Assembly: GCA_036850595.1 (NCBI GenBank)
Contig: CM072166.1
Location: 16,820,758 to 16,884,757 of the forward strand
DNA: 64,000 nt
Reading direction: 5' to 3'
From: Rhyacichthys aspro
Taxonomy: Eukaryota; Chordata; Actinopteri; Gobiiformes; Rhyacichthyidae
The first letter of the stretch is position 1. Every line of letters begins with the position of its first letter. Under the pieces are notes generated by a model, which saw only the letters and a program-made list of their open reading frames with translations, ran no database searches and was not told the DNA's origin. A program made the position numbers and the translations under genes. Below, piece after piece: positions 1-15,900 of this stretch.

Positions 1-903
1 AGTGCGTTGTGCATGCCAATTAGATCTGTGTCCAGCTTGATTCAAACTTGCTTATGAATGTGAAGGACACAGAAACCTTGTGAGATCAAAATGAGAGCAG
101 TCTTTTGAGACATCTGTTCGCAGTTGTGCAAGAGCAACCACTTCTTTTCTGTTAAACCCAGACAAATGCAATAATTTTTGACATTGGAGTTAGGTATAAA
201 AGCATATTGTGTTTTCTTTTAAAGATCACCTCATTTACAAAGACATCAAGATTATTATAGTATCAGTTAAATGTATTTACATAAGACGTGATTGTGTGAG
301 GTTTTTATGTGCCTTTCGTCCCATCATCCACAATCCAGGCATGACCCAGTTCATCTTGTCCCAATCTTAAGGAAATCAAACCAAATAAATCAGGTAAAGA
401 TTGAGTCTTTGCCCGATGTTTCTAAAACAAAGTCAGGCAGTTAATTGCCCCTGTGCTGTTATAAGTTGGGCCTCATCTACCATTTGTGTAAAGGGGAAAA
501 GGCACTCACATTGACTGTGTTATCCTGTAGTGTGAGCCAGCCCTGAGTTCACAAGTTCTCTCTGCTGGTTTTTTTTAAGTCAGTGTGATTTTAAAAGTAG
601 TTCAGTGTTTGAGGTAAATCCCTGGCGAGGCTTGTAGCTGAATCTGAGTGGACAGAAATGTGTGCTAGCTTCAGTGTCATGATAAAATATTGAACAGCAC
701 AGCACTAGGAAAGTGTTCTCCAACTTGCCAGCTCAGGAAACAGAAAAGTGGGTCACAGGAGATAGTTTTGGAGTGCATTCAAAACCATATAAACAATAAT
801 GAAAATGTCGAAAAGACAAGATAAAGATGAAGAAGTAGAGGCAATGTTTGACCCCAAGTCATTTACATTTGACTAAGTATTGTCCCTCTTTACTGCTTTA
901 TAG
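1..903 (+). other. Probable intron of the NO VEIN-like gene; no gene seen
   Basis: The sequence is AT-rich with no convincing exon. It is most simply an intron of the gene that continues at 904, because the exon there starts in the middle of a codon and needs one base from an upstream exon. The sequence just before 904 is a good acceptor: a T/C-rich stretch ending in TAG. Confidence 0.5.
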
Positions 904-3900
904 AGCCCCTGTCTGCACTGTACAAGGACGTCTGTGTAGTCCACCCTATGCTGCTGAACTGCATGGAGCCTCTGGAGTGCCAGCAGGTGAGAGAACTGTT
1001 GAGAAGACTTGGAGTGCACGAACTGGAACCTCAAGAGCTGCTGGAGCAACACATCTATCCCACGATACGCAGCAACAAATGGAAGGTAACCCAGTCCATT
1101 ATTTCTGACAAAAGAGTTGGTTTAGGTCACTTTATCTTCTTGCCCTGAGCTCTATCAGATCGCTGTATTTATTGTGGAAGCAAAAAGCAATAATAAATTA
1201 GAACTTAAGACACATAATATCAGATCACTTTCACTCTTATTTGAACTCTATTTAGTACTTTTGTCTCTCTTTGACAAAAGTTTGCTCATAAAACCCACTG
1301 CTGCACTTTTGCTTAATAATAATACACCACCTGACACCAGTGTGTGCTGAATTCCTTTTCCCTCCATATTGTTGAACATCTTGTGGTGCCTTTTTTTATG
1401 CAGCTGAGCATTTATGATATACATGCATTTGCAACTCTCTTGTGCCTCTATTTGAATAATTTAGTATTTTAAATTAAGAGAATATGAGCAAACATTCAGC
1501 TCTTCAGAGTAAACAGTAAAACATCAGTAAAACAGTGCAGTCATTGAGGGACACATATATGTATGAGCGTGTTCAAAGCTGTGCTGTGGTCAATGACAGA
1601 AGAGTCAATTGTAATAACTAAAAGTCAGATGTGAACTCATTAAGTAATTATTCAGGTGTAAACTCTAGAAAAATATAGACAAAAGCCACATTCCAATATG
1701 AGACGACAAGACAAAAAAAAAAGAGAAAAAAGAGAGAAACAAAAATTAAGAGTTGGGGAGAAATTCTCCTTCAACCATCCAAATGATGCCAAAAAGGCAG
1801 CTGAATATCTCATCTTATAACTTATTCTGTTACAGGATGATATTTTGTCTCTTTTGTGTCATTTATTTCTCATTATTGTTTCTGATTCTGCCAACAGTCG
1901 AAGCCAGAGCCAGTTGTTGTCAGTTATCTGGTTTTCATCAAGCGGCACTCGTCCTCCAACCTTGAGCTCTCAGACACCGCAGTTCCTGTCCTCTCCACCA
2001 GGGGTCTGCTATGTCCCAAGCAGGACAGAGTGTACTTCTCAGAGGAGTATGGCAACATGAACCTGCCAAAGAAACTGCCTGGTATGACTGCATCCTGATA
2101 CATCATCTCATAATGTGAAAAAAATGTACTGATTTTAGGGCATGAGGGGCGTCATTTCGGTGTAGAAATGCAATAGACTTAAAAATATATCTACTAATTT
2201 AAAGATTTCTATGACAAATCTGACTTTTATGATTAAATAGTTACATCTCAGCCTTATTACATCTCAGCCTTTGAAAGAACAAAAACTCATGACAGTCAAC
2301 ATGTCCTATGTCCTAAAATTTTTACTGCCAACTTGTTTAATCAGGATTGAATTGGACATGTGGATATTTATTAGATATTTAGCAGAGCTTTTGCCTTCAT
2401 GGTTGTGATAAAAGACGGCATGAATAGTCTGAGTGTACTGAACAAAATGTGTTTTCATGTGTTATTTATAGCACAACTGAGGCTCTGTCTAGTGTATTGT
2501 CCTCTGCAGACTACAACTGCAATGTTCTCCAAGGCTTATTGTAAGAATAACCTGCTTCATTTCCACTAGAGCAGTTTGATACATGTCTGGTCAGGTTCCA
2601 TTGTCTAAAGTCCACCAAATAAGCATTCCAAAAGTGTACAATAGTGTACCCCTTTGGTCACCACTAAGCTTTTGATTCCAACAGTTAGGTAGAGTTATGG
2701 TGGGGCAGCAGATTGTTAATCAAACCAAAGTGATTCCTAAATCCTGTTGTGTTCTTGTAATAAACAGAGCAGAAAGAATGGTATCATTTTATTAGCAACA
2801 GCAGTTTCCAGTTTTAGATCGAGTGGGTGTCTTTCAGCTCTCATTTGTGAATTAAATTTTTACTATGTTGAATAAAACCCGAGCAGAACAGAAACCCAAC
2901 TTGTGATACATCTATATACATCACCGTTTCCGTAGCAGCGGTCTCCCTCTGGACACAGCACAGTGAAAACACAAGCCTTTTTAGGGGTCACTTTACCAAG
3001 CTGTGTCAACACCCCAAATGTGCATGCTTTGTTGCCAAAATGACCGTTCAAGGTTTTTTAGAAGACATTAGCTTTCACCTACACTTAAATTCACTAAACA
3101 TGAGTATAAACTCTTTACTGTGTTGTGTTAGGATGTTCTAATACTCAAACTCAAATATAAATGGTAACATAAACTCCACAGCATTACCAGCTTAACGTGA
3201 CATTTTATCTCCAGTCCTTTATTTTTTATGTATTAACTTGTGCTATGGTCTTCTGTTTTATTTCTTCAACAGGCTACGACTGGGTCTTATTGAGTCCCTG
3301 TTATGTGAAAACAGACGGAGATGTGGCCGGCTGGAGAGAGTTTTTCAGCAAACTCGGGGTCAAAGATGGATTTATCATCCGCAAAGAAAGACGAACGTTT
3401 ACAGCAAAGGAGCTGGTAAGGATGTAGTACCGGACCAGAATATTGTCATGTGAACTAGTCTTGGCTATATACTTAATACAAAACAGTCAGTCCATATGTT
3501 GTGCAAAGGAAGACACAATATTTGCTGGTTGCGTGGACACCAAAAGTCAGGCACAATCTCCCTGAAGCAATCTTAACACTTGACTCATTGTTGTGAATTG
3601 TAGTGATTAAAGGATAGTAACACACTAAGATCAGTGAGATCAATAGACTTAAATATGAGCAGTTAAAGCAGGTGAGCTGTGTTGATTGTCACGGACAGAC
3701 CTGCAGCAGGTCAGGTCCCACATTCTCTGTGCCTGTTTTAGCCTGGAGCACAGCCATGAGGGATCATAAGGGTATTGTGATCATCCCACCAGGCATTGAC
3801 TGATGGCTGCAGCTTTGTGTAACATGGAAGGTGTATGAATAATGCTTGAAATATTGCATCACATCAGGTTCAAATACTTAGATGCAAGTGTCAAACTGTA

Positions 3901-6900
3901 TTTTTACAACGTGAGTAAAAAGCGTTGTGACATTTTAATAGAAGGATCCCCCCACCACAGTCTAGTGTCATAGTAGTCAAGACATTCAGGTTTTTATCTA
4001 ATCACAAAATGATGACAAAGAAACCAGTGGATGGGATCATTGATTTGCTCTAGAGACTTTTGCAGCATTGAACCTAAAATTTGATACAAAGGTGCACTCT
4101 GCCTTTTGCATACATCACAGATGCTTGTGGCCTACACTGTTTATTGCACATATTTATAAAAAATAGTCGTGTGGATGAATATTGTACAATACAGATATGC
4201 GTACAGTGCTGTTTTAAGTGCGAGATAAGATAAGATGATATTATTTAATAGACATTCTCCACTCATAACTGAGGCTGTGATCATTAAACAGCCGGTTCAT
4301 CTGGAGCTGTCTGCATTGATATGAATAGTGTCTCTACTGTATCAAGAGTTTTATAAGAATCTCCACATTATAAGACATTATTAATGCAAGCTGAATTCTC
4401 CATTTGGACATGGACAAGAGGCTCTATGCTGGGCCTTAGTGGTCCATCTTCCAGTATTAGCATTGACTTTTTAAGAGGCTTTTTATTAAGTATTGCTCAG
4501 TGTATTGACAGGAAACCAGCATTTTACATGTTGGCAGAGGAGGCAACCCAATTGGGACCTCATTAAACTTATTAAAGCAAACAAGCATTGTAAATGATTT
4601 TGTCATGTTGAATCACTGTTGAAAGTAAAAAAAATAAATAATTGGAAATAAATTACAAATTCTATATCATTCCAAAAGTGTGAATTGCTCAAATAAATCT
4701 CATTGCCCCCAGGCTTCTAGCCCATGGTCAGTAGAAAGTGTGCTGTGGCACCAGGGTCGGGAGGAAGCCTGTGTGATCGATGACTACCCCTGTGAGGTGT
4801 TCTACGGCTTGGCCACAGCTCAGTTGCCCGGATCACTACTGCTCCAGCAGAGAATGGCACTGCTGGAGATTCTGGCAAACAACTGGGACACGGGGTAAAA
4901 CACACATGACACAATACTGAAATGTGCGGCATGTGAAAAGATCTAAAGAAAAAAAGCACAATTTCCAGGTTCCTAAAAGCTTGAGATAATGGCTAAGATA
5001 AAGCAGCTAAGGGCTTTGGGATTAAAGAGTGGGCAGTTAGTCATTCCCATTCACTCAAGAGCCTCCATCACGTTATTACTGAGGTAACATGGGGTCATTG
5101 TCTGACACTTAAAAGGTATTTTTTTGCTTGGGTTTAACATGGATGAGAGATGATTCTGGGAGGAATTAATCTGGATTAAGTTTTTTATAGCTTTATCAAA
5201 TCCCAGTAGTAAACCCTGCAGATGTGCATGAGGTCAGCAGTTCAGGTAACTTGGACGGAGTGCCTGTCCAGGTTCAAGTCAGGATATTTTTTATCATCAG
5301 TGCTCCATGTGGTTGTGTTCTGCTGTGTTGGTAATGATGGGCACACTTAAAAGCTGCTGCAGTGTAAAAGATTAGATTAGTTTGTTTGAGTTTAAAGTTG
5401 TAAAGTGTTTGACTTTTGATGCTTCAATCATTTTGCCAAAAAAAATGCAATTTTGTGAAATAAGAGTAAAAGGTTAACTTACTGTGTTAGGAAACAATAT
5501 CCACAGAATAATGATCAGTGGTGGAGCAAGTACTCAGACTCAACAGCTTACTAATGTTATAAAAGGTGTAGGATTAGAGGAGAAGAAAATAAGTATCAAA
5601 ATAAAATATTTGAAACTAAAACACAAAGCAAAATGCTCTAAAATGTAGAGGGGTAAAAATGAATAGTACCGACTGTTAAATCTACTTTAGTAAAGTACAG
5701 ACACATGTAAATTGTACTTAAGTTCAGTAACTATGTACTTTTTACTTTAAGTTAAATTGCAGTTGAGAATGATAGCACAATGGTTTAATTTCAAAAGAGC
5801 TTTTAACCATTGGTGCACTCAGGGATTAATTTCCGCCAGATGCAGGCAGATCAGTATCCGCAAACTGTCTTATTTTGACAATGTTGGATCCGGCAACTAT
5901 TTCCCTGGATCCGGGAACATTTGTGAAAAAAGTCACCCTTTTTGGGATGTGAACCCCGGTTCACTACGCTAAAGCCACCCGTTGTACATATTGAGCTAAT
6001 CTCCAGTTTACTGTGCATTGATTCAGACTGGATGTGTCTCCTGCTGATTCGGCTGTATAACATGTGAAAATGGTAGTTCTGAAGACATAAATCCAGTCAG
6101 TTTCGCCTGTATTTAGCCTCTTTGCCTTGAGCTCTGGATGTATGAGTTTGTTGATACTGTCAAAGAGTGGGCTGTGATTCTAACTGACAGGAGCATCTTG
6201 TGCCGTGGGATTAGGCAGTTTTTATTAGGTGTAACAAAGAAGGAGCGTTTTTTTTATAAGAGCGTGGGCTATTATGATTAAGAATAGCATGGTTTTTGGG
6301 CATTTGTGTGCATCTGAGACTTGCGTTTCAGTAACTGCTTTGACCTCACAGATCCTGGTTTCAAACTGCATTTTTTGTTCTGTCAACTATTGATTTAGAA
6401 ATTAAACAATGGGTGCATTTATAATTGTCATCTACTATAGTAGGCTGATATAAAACCATTTTATAAACGCACTGAATAGAATTTCTCAGTGCATTGACTC
6501 TGATATGGTGCACGTGCAGGGCAGTGCAGCTTAGGAATATGGGTCACACTATCACGAGTTACATTTAGATCACTGTGCCATAGCTGAAAAGGCACGCAGA
6601 ATCATCCACGCAGAATAATCATAGTCTGTGTCGTATCAATGTGCATTTGTTTGTTACTTGTGTACAGAACTAGTTGTGTCCATTTTTCAGGCATCACTAC
6701 TCTCAGTACCTAACAGCCCAGGTGGTTGACAGCGATGGCCGGCCAATCAAAAGCATCAGGTCCTCTTTCTACTATTACCTGTGTCGTCTCGAATGGGTAC
6801 CGGCTTATCGTTTGTTAGAAAATGGACAGCAAGAGAGACAGTACCTGTGTCCCAACTGTGTGTACCTGACTTCACCTGAGATCAAGAGCTTGCTCGGGAC

Positions 6901-9900
6901 TCACGTGCCCTATGTGGATATCGACCCCAGCGAGTTCACCAGAGCTTTAGGTAAGTCTCAACAGGTCTTTTTACTTATTTTTTGCACACAAATATTTACA
7001 GTACTTTGTGTCGTTTCTGTTTTTTAGGCATGAGGAACACCGTCACGGTTGAATCCCTGATCAACTACCTGAAGGAGTGGTGCACGAAACCAGAAGCTGA
7101 TGAGCAGGAGCAGGGATCAGTTGAAGAGTCAGATGGGGCACAATTCATCTCCACAGTGGAGCACATCCACAACGTCTATGCCTATCTGCACAAGAACTGT
7201 TCCCAGAGTGTCCTGAAGGAGCTGTTCCAGCACACACCTGCCGTATTTGTACTGCACAACAGGTACTCAATAAGCTAGTTAGTTGTGATTTCTGTTTCTT
7301 GAAGCAGGTTTATTATGAGTCAGACTTAATCACCATGAAACTTGAAGGAAGTCTAGACTTTTCTTGGAGCGTTTTATCACAAAAAATTACACAGCATCAG
7401 CATGTTTAAATATGTTTGTACTGGTTGGCACTTGACAGTAAAATGTATTTATTGCATAAAATAATTGTCTCACAGTTTGCTCATTCACTCATTGTTTATT
7501 CTCACTTAATCTTTTCTGTTTTGTCAAATGGAGATGAAAGGCAGTGTATTTTATGTTTTAGTTAGTTTAGTTTATTTTCTTCTTATGCAGCTTTGTTAAC
7601 TTCCAGTGTTAAAGGTATGTTCAAGGAGATTAGTATTTCCTCGCTGTAGTTTTTAATTGAGACTCTATTGAATCAGTGCTCAACTTGAGTGTTCTATTGA
7701 CTCATAATGTTATTGCAGTTTATCAAGTCTGGCTGCAGGAGTCCAGACTAGTCTTTATGTAACCACTCAATCCCCAACTCCTTTGTTTGCTTTTCCAAGT
7801 GACCTTCATGGAACACCCCCAGTGTCAGCAATTTAGGACAATATTGGAGAATCTTGCTCCCACCCTTACTAAATAACCATAGCTAATTATCGATAGTGAT
7901 AGTGGCTAACTGGATGGCCATGTAAACAGACCATTGCTAATGATTTCAAGTTCTCTGCAGCATAAACTCGACCAGATGCCATTCCTCTTTTGTTTTCTCT
8001 GTTTTCTAATCTCAAGAGTGCCCTTCGGAAAGCTTGGAACCTCATGCAGTTTAAAGTCTGGCTCCTATTGACTCCCAAACAAGAAAAAATAAAACAAAGA
8101 CCTCCAAAGCATAAAATTAACTCTCAACTGACACTTTATGTTGTACATATCAGTCTATGATTGGACATTTCATTTAAGTATAGCTACACTGAGATGCACT
8201 TTTTTAATTTTTAAACATAACAATGACTGTACTGAATAGGCTAAAACCATTGTTCTAAGACTGGTTGAAATACAGTTCCAAGGTTGTCTGTTAATGGCAA
8301 TGGGTGAATTTAGATATTTCTCCAAATTTAACTATTAGTGGTCTTAATGAAAGATGGAATTACAGTACAGTCCCCCATTTCTAGGCGTAACGACGAGTGG
8401 TGTTCAGGACAATTCTACCACCTGAAAGACGTCTGCTGGAGCGACCCAACCACAATGTTTCAGCGCTACAGATCCAAAACCCAGTCCCCCGACAGCCTCG
8501 TCCAGGACCCCCGAGTCTTGGCTCCTTTCTACACTGGACTTGAAGGGATGAAAGACTTCTTCACCAGGGTACAGTTTATTTAACCACGCTAATTCAAAGG
8601 AAACCACACCAATTCTTGTCTATTATTCTCATTATTTTGGTATATTCTCACTTCTGTTCAGCTGCTGAATGTAGACCTCAGCCCCAACATAAAGCAGTAT
8701 GTGGGTTTGTTGGAGGTTGTCTGTTCATCGTCCCCCATACCCACGAGTGAAGTACTGCAGGATGTTTCGGTGCTCTATGCCACACTCGGTAAGGACATTT
8801 CCAACGTAACTATTTATTCTGAATCCTTGCATTCTGGTTTTAAGTTATAAAACATATTTAACAGCTCACAAGTGTAAAATGCAAGTTTTCATGGACCAAG
8901 AAGATTCTGCTCAGCCCAGGCTCCACACTGGTTACTGTTCTACTCTAAAAGGTAAAACCAAAACCATCTTTATGTGACCTTTTGCTGTTTTTGAGTTTCT
9001 TTTAGTGCACATCGTTCATAAACACATATTTTATAATATACTGTATTATTAGTATTACATATATATCCAATCTGAAGCAGACATGTGACAGCAGTATTAT
9101 CAGCTGAATGTATCTCTATGAATCATCAGATAATTTCGAATATGCCTTAACTCTGCGTTGCATTTGGTTATGATCCACCTGTGACACAGCAAAAAAAGCG
9201 AATAAGGCTTCTAGTGTTTTTCTTAAATACACATGCCACTCACACCCTTCACACAAAAGTAATGAATGAAGCCGAAAAGCTCAAACTTTACAGTCACATG
9301 CTTAATTTTCATGAATAAACACAAATGCCCCATTCAACACATGCAATTCTCATGTACTATACACATCTTATATATTGATTTCTCTTAACGGACATTTTCT
9401 CTCCTGCCTTTAGGGATGGTGTCTGTTATGAGGGTTTTCCCCACCAAGGATAACACCTGGGTGAGTCTAGCGCGCAAACCCATGATCGCTGATAGCAAAG
9501 AACTGGAGAAGATCTTTAAACCTCACAAAGAGGTCTGCCTGCTCAACCTGCCTCCAGCCGAGAAGAAGACTGCTCCTAAAAAGGGCAAGACTGGTATACT
9601 GCTCTTAAATGATTGCTTTATAGTTTCTTGGTTCAAATGAAGTTGCACATTGTGACTTTGTGGTGTATTTGCTGGTCAGGTCAGACTGGAGAGCGGGCCG
9701 CTTTTAAAGAGGAGGACCGGGCGCTGTTTTTGGAGATCTGCGGAATACGTCACCTTTCCACGTGTGTCAAAAGTGAAGCTCAAACTGAGAACTTAAGGCC
9801 CTGTCACACAATGCAGGAAATGGTGCGTTTGGTGGTCCCCTACATCCAAAGGTTCCTTTATCACAGAGAAGACCTTTTAGACGTCTATTCAGAGCTACAA

Positions 9901-12900
9901 GAAAACAACATCGCTGAGAAAATCAAGAAACTCTACTTTGGACAGGTCAGACAGTCGTTCCAATGAAAATATTACCTCTTGTTTGGATTTGAAAAGCTTA
10001 AGGGTCAGTGGCTGTCCTTCTTTGTTCAGGTGGGTAAACTGTACATCCGCTACCAGCTGGACGTCCCAGACAGTGACAGTATAGTGGAGCTGGAGGATGT
10101 CATCTGTCTGCTGAAGGACCAGAAGGAGCTCTACATCCAGAAGGACTACCTCAATGCCAAGCTGGACATCTGCAGGTTTGTGTGTGGGGCCTGTGTGTGT
10201 TGCCAGACTGCACCTTTGTCAGTGTACCATAGGAAAAAAAACAAAAACATTTGGTTGTAGTATTGTCTCTTTTTAAATGCTTAAAAGTATTTTCACTTGG
10301 AGGTTCACATTTATTAAGATATATAGATGTTACATGAAAAACTTTTTTCCTCTAAATATGAAGCCTAAAATTGAATAAATTGATATTTTCATTTGATGGT
10401 TGACATGAAACAAGGAAAACTAATCCCCATTTTTTAAAGATTGCCTGGTTGAACAGTTACACCTCTAAGTAACTAAGTATTAAAACTAAGATGGTTCTGA
10501 AACTTTTTCAGTAATATACCCCCTGGCAAGGCACATTTACTGTTTAAAACCACTTTAATATTCAAAACAGTCAGATGAAAATGCACTGCTAAAAGGCATG
10601 TTTTAAACCACTGTAACACTCATTAGGAAACAGTCGGCTGCCGTAGAGTAATGATACAAAAACAGCCATACAAAATATAAAACAGCACCATCCATGAATT
10701 TGTAAACCCGACTGATATCCGTTTTCCCTTCCTCTGTTTGCCCATCTTTGTGCATTTAATTGGCCCTAATTTTCTCAATTTGGAAAGTCCAAGCTATTGC
10801 CAAACGCTACAAATAAAGCAGACCTCGGTTCAGGTTGGTCTGGACCTGGACCAAGGTAATGTGGGCACCATCTCTTTTTCTTTTTCTTTGCTAACCCCCA
10901 TTTGAGAATCAATGTTCAGTGATCCAGTTTGTGAGTGGACACTTCACTCACAAACTGGATCACTGAACATTGATTCTCAATTCTCAAAGTGCTGTGTCTG
11001 CTGCTGACACATGACACAATACATGCCATAAACATATAATTATATTAAAATCATCAAAACAGTAATAACATGCCTACTCATTCCTGGATAGTACATTTCT
11101 GAATACATTTGTTAATAATATATAATAAAGTAACATACCTTAATACATTTGTTTGTTTTACAGGGAGCTGGTGAAACTGTTCTGCACTGAAACCATCCAG
11201 AGAAAAGAGCTGATGCATTTCCTGAGTGGCCTAATAACCTCACTCAATGTAAGTGACAATTAATCTTTGATACCACAGATTACAAAGTTGCAAAAAAAGC
11301 TGGTTGGCTAACAAGCTAGAACTAACACGTCCCCAGAGAGAGTCATGTTTACATTACATGGAACTTTGTGTGAAACAGGGCCGACGCAGAGATTTAGGCC
11401 TCCTTCAGACCTCGCATTTCAATACATACATGTCCAGCTCAACTCAGTGTGTTTACCTGTGTCCACATTAGATCGCTTTTCACTTTTCCCATTGATTAAA
11501 ACAGTTTACAATTCCTCACTCTTAGTCAATAAGGTCACAATCACTGTGAGTGAATGCACCACAGCTCAAGTTCTGAACAGACTCTGTGTCCCCCACTGAC
11601 TGCACTGCTTTACAGACTGTCTGTTGTCTTTTAAATGCAGACACATGGTTGGTTTTTCTAGCAGGGCATAACATTATCACTAAATGGACCTTACACAATA
11701 TGGTTGCTTATATTCTTATTATTTTTGACACATTGTCATATTGAAAGATACACCAGAGCACTGCAAACATATGGTTTATAAACGTGTACTGCAGTCGAGT
11801 CTACTCAAAAGCAAGCCCTGTGTCTCCTGTGTTTATTTGCTTTTACCAGTTTGGTCTGCGCCAATGCACCACAGGGCACTCAATTATCTGAAAGGTAACT
11901 GTATAAAAGCCGAAACTCTGCAAATCCAGCACTCATTGGTGTCAGACTGTTGGAGCGGTGGTGTGTCTCTTGTAGTCGGTGTTTAACTGTGACTGGTATT
12001 TAGTCAATAGAGTGGCTAATTTAGCAGTTGAAACAGAGATAATCCATAAATAAATTAGAGGAGAGCCAATAAAAACGTGTTATTATTATGTTGAACTACA
12101 ACACATAAAACTACAACTACAAACAGCAGAAACCAATAGATCAATGGTCACATCCACAGACAGAAAAGTCCAAAAGTCCGACCAAACTGCGCCCACACGA
12201 AATCCCCCTAAATCAAGTGTTTTTAAAGGTCACGACAGCTCCTAGTGTTATGTGGTGTTTGACATTTTACAAAACTAGACTGCATTATGTAATGTAAAAA
12301 AGAGTGTTCAGTACTTGATGCAACCAATTAGATTCTTTGTGAGATTTGCCAGTGTAAATAAAGCTCCAAGATCCATAACGTTCATTTTAATGCAGCACAA
12401 ATATGAGAGGCTTAGGGGAAAATAACATCGAGCTGCGTCTCTGCATTTCCATATCTACTTATTACTTCTCTACTTTGATATTTTTTCAGGGATCGGATAA
12501 GATGAAACCATTAGTCCCGGAACATGTTAATTAGATGGCAACATTTAGTGAGTTGCCTCTGATGTTACAAGGTCAGAAGTGTCTTTCAGCTTTATTTGTT
12601 GGTATTAGTATCTCAAGAGAAATATAAATATGCTCAAGTTTTCATGTTTATCTGGTAAACAAACAAATATGGTGTGCCTCAGAGTGTCACCTGGTAAAGA
12701 ATTCACCTTCCCATTTTGTGGAAAAGAGCAGTGTCGGGTATAAATGTGATTCAAGGGTGTTTTTTAATTGTCCCATTTGTTTGTAGGATTATGGAGCTCT
12801 GAAGAGGTATTTGCATAAGGAGGATATCAAAGAGCTACCGGCAGATGAGGAGCAGTGGGAGGTCCCTGAACCTCCCAAACCCCCCCAACCAGACATCAAC

Positions 12901-15900
12901 CTGGAGCAAGGTAAGAAAATGTTTCAAAGAAGGCATCTGGAGGTAGGTTTAAATGTTAAGCTGTTCTGTCCCTCATCCAAGGTACTAGTTTAACCAGCAC
13001 TTTCTATTAGAGATAATTAATATTGTGAATCATATGTGCTACTCTTTGATGCACACCATCCATCTTCTTCTCTGATATGGCACCAGGCTGTGGGGACACT
13101 AGTCTAAGCACAGACATCCACCTCTTACGGGGGAATACTGATGCATTCTCAGGCCAGCTAAGAGACATATTCTCCTCAGTGTATCCTGGGTTGCTTATTC
13201 ATAATGGAAAGAGTGATGCTGAGCCACAAATGAAAAGTAGTGGAGAAGTTTCCATGTCCTCGTCTACTGTAGCACAGTCTTAAATCAGTGGGTGACAGCT
13301 GGAGTTTGATAGAACACATCAGCATGGAGCTCCGTTTATTGCAGCGTGAGATGAATCCTAACATCGCACATCGCTCTTCTATTGCAGTTTCTTCAGTTCT
13401 CTCTGTGACACCAGCCCCTAGTCCCTTTCCCATATATACAGACATATACAAAGGAAGATAACTGGTGTGATTCCTGCTTATGCTAATTCTGGTTTGTTCA
13501 CTGTGCCATGGTGACATAAAAGAGCAGCTGTTGCCACGGCTCAAAGAGAGAGAGGAGCAGATCTTTCACTGCAGCAAAAAGGGCATACTAACAGAGATAT
13601 AGGGGGTTTATTAGACATTTCAGAACCTGGGAAATCAATGCAATATTAACCATATTATTAAGCCCTGGGTAGGTATGAGATTTTCACAGTATCACAGCAA
13701 ATGTAATTAATGCAGTCTGAACAGCAGTTAGTAGTGTAGTTACTAGTGGAAGCATAATCCTACATCTCTCATGTCTAATAACCATCAAAATGAGAGTGAG
13801 AAGATGTATTTTTGGGCTAAAAGTTACACAGGGCTTCTTTACAATTTAAACTTGTATGTGCGTCAATGACGACAAAGATTGCTTGAAATTTGTGCAACTA
13901 AAGATAATCCTCCTACAATTTATAATCCTTTCGAGTCTAATAATGCTAATCTTTTTCCAGTGGTTTGCTAGAAGGCTGGGTAAACGAACAAGCTAACAAT
14001 AACATGGGTTACCCCAGTTCTCGTTGTAGTTGCATCAAGTAGTCTTTTTTTTTTTTTGACACTGTATATTGTTGAATCATAACTTTTGACACACTTGGTA
14101 CTCTCCAGATGCCGCTTTTGCCTGATTCACGTCACACAGTGTGACTTGTAGTAATTTTGTATGACTGCAAAGATGACACAGTGTGACTGGGGTTTAAAAA
14201 GATTGCATACATTTATATAGAAGAAGACCAAAATTCTCCATCAAGTAGCTTGTCTTGAAACTGGCAGTTATTCCTCTCTTCTTTATCGTGCATTTGCTTC
14301 CCAGCCTTCTCCAGGAGCTCAAAGGCACCAGAGGAGACCCCTCGGCCCGCACAGGAGGACGGGGAGCAGACGCTGGTGTGCTGGCCTCCTCGAGCATCGA
14401 TCATAAATACAGGAGCGAGTCGCAAAGGTGCACCACACATAAACAGAAAAGTGAAATTATATCACAACAGCAAACGAATTGGAAAATGTAGAAAAATGGC
14501 AAATGCCCATATTCTGTTCAGTTGTATTACTTTAACCAGTGTGGAACATTGTCACAAGTTGCCCATCTCTCAGAAAGTCCTAGAAATATGAATATTTGTG
14601 TTTGTCTGCAGGTCAGGCAGATGGAGGCGTGGTAGAGGCAGTCAACAAGATGTGGCCGCCGCCTGCTCCACCCAAAGAAAGAGAGCATGAATATGAACCC
14701 AGAGACAGAGTCTACGTCATTCCCAGCAGCAGCAGCCCCCATGAGGGCCAGTCCGTCCTGAGCAGACCCACAGAGCATCACCCCCAGAGAGTCGTCAGTC
14801 AGCACGAGCAGGCCCCTGCTGCTACAGGGACCACAAACACTCCCAAACCTCCAGGTTACACATCCAAGTTACAAACACACATCACGTCTGTAGTGAAACC
14901 CCTGGGCCCTGTTTCAATAAGGAGATTTAGGGCAAACTCAGAGTAGGTTGAACCTGGAAAGATGGAAACATTGATTTTATATGAGCATCCCCCTTTGCTG
15001 CATCTGAAGAAACTCTCTGATTGGATGATTCATTTTATCATTCACATTGATGCAGTATATAAGCAACCTAAATGCAATAGTTGAAGATTTTTTATTTTAT
15101 ATATTTTTATAATGTGCATATATGCATACACTTCAACATTCTAATTCAAGCATAACTACACATCTAGTGGGTCATACAATTGTAATTATATTAATTTATT
15201 TTAATTTTGAACAAGACCCTTGTTCAAAAGCAGGGAACTGTTCTATTCCTGCTCCTCCAGCTCTTTGTTTTTGAGATGTTTTTGTGTGTGTGCTACAGTT
15301 CATTTTAGGCTTTAACAATAATAAAATTATGGTTAATAGTGCAGGCAAGATTAAAATAACATGCTGTTTTATTTCTAGTATGTCTATCAAATAAACTAAA
15401 AAATTTGTTATATAATAAAGGTTACATATGAGATGCATGAATGGCATTCATTTGGCAAATGTCAACAAGCCTTGGAAATAACAGAAATAGCCATGTTATT
15501 TACTTTATTTGGTAAATGTAAACTTATTTCTTAAAAAAAAAGGATTGGCCTTAAGTGACTCAAATAACTTTTAGAAGCTGTGTAAACCTAATTAAGTGGC
15601 TCCTGAGTGAAAGCACTTGGTTTGAATATGTGTGGATAAGAAATAAATCTACTTACCGGTACTCTTAGATCAACACACTGTAATTAACGGTAGATCATAA
15701 TCTTCATCAAAAGGTCTAAGCACTACACAGACAGTTTGGCTCAGTACATTGAAGAATTTGTAAAGCTTTCTTTTACAATTGTACATGTTTATTTATGTTC
15801 TTCCATTTAGCCATTTTTTCTAAACAGCAGCAATTTAAAAGTGATGATATGTTGCATAAAACCATAGTGGATGTTGTCTGTTCAGATTATTTACCACAGT

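Noticed and set aside
13077..13283. Possible extra NO VEIN-like exon
   Set aside because: Phase is already continuous between the exons ending at 12910 and starting at 14305, and no matching donor or similarity was seen.
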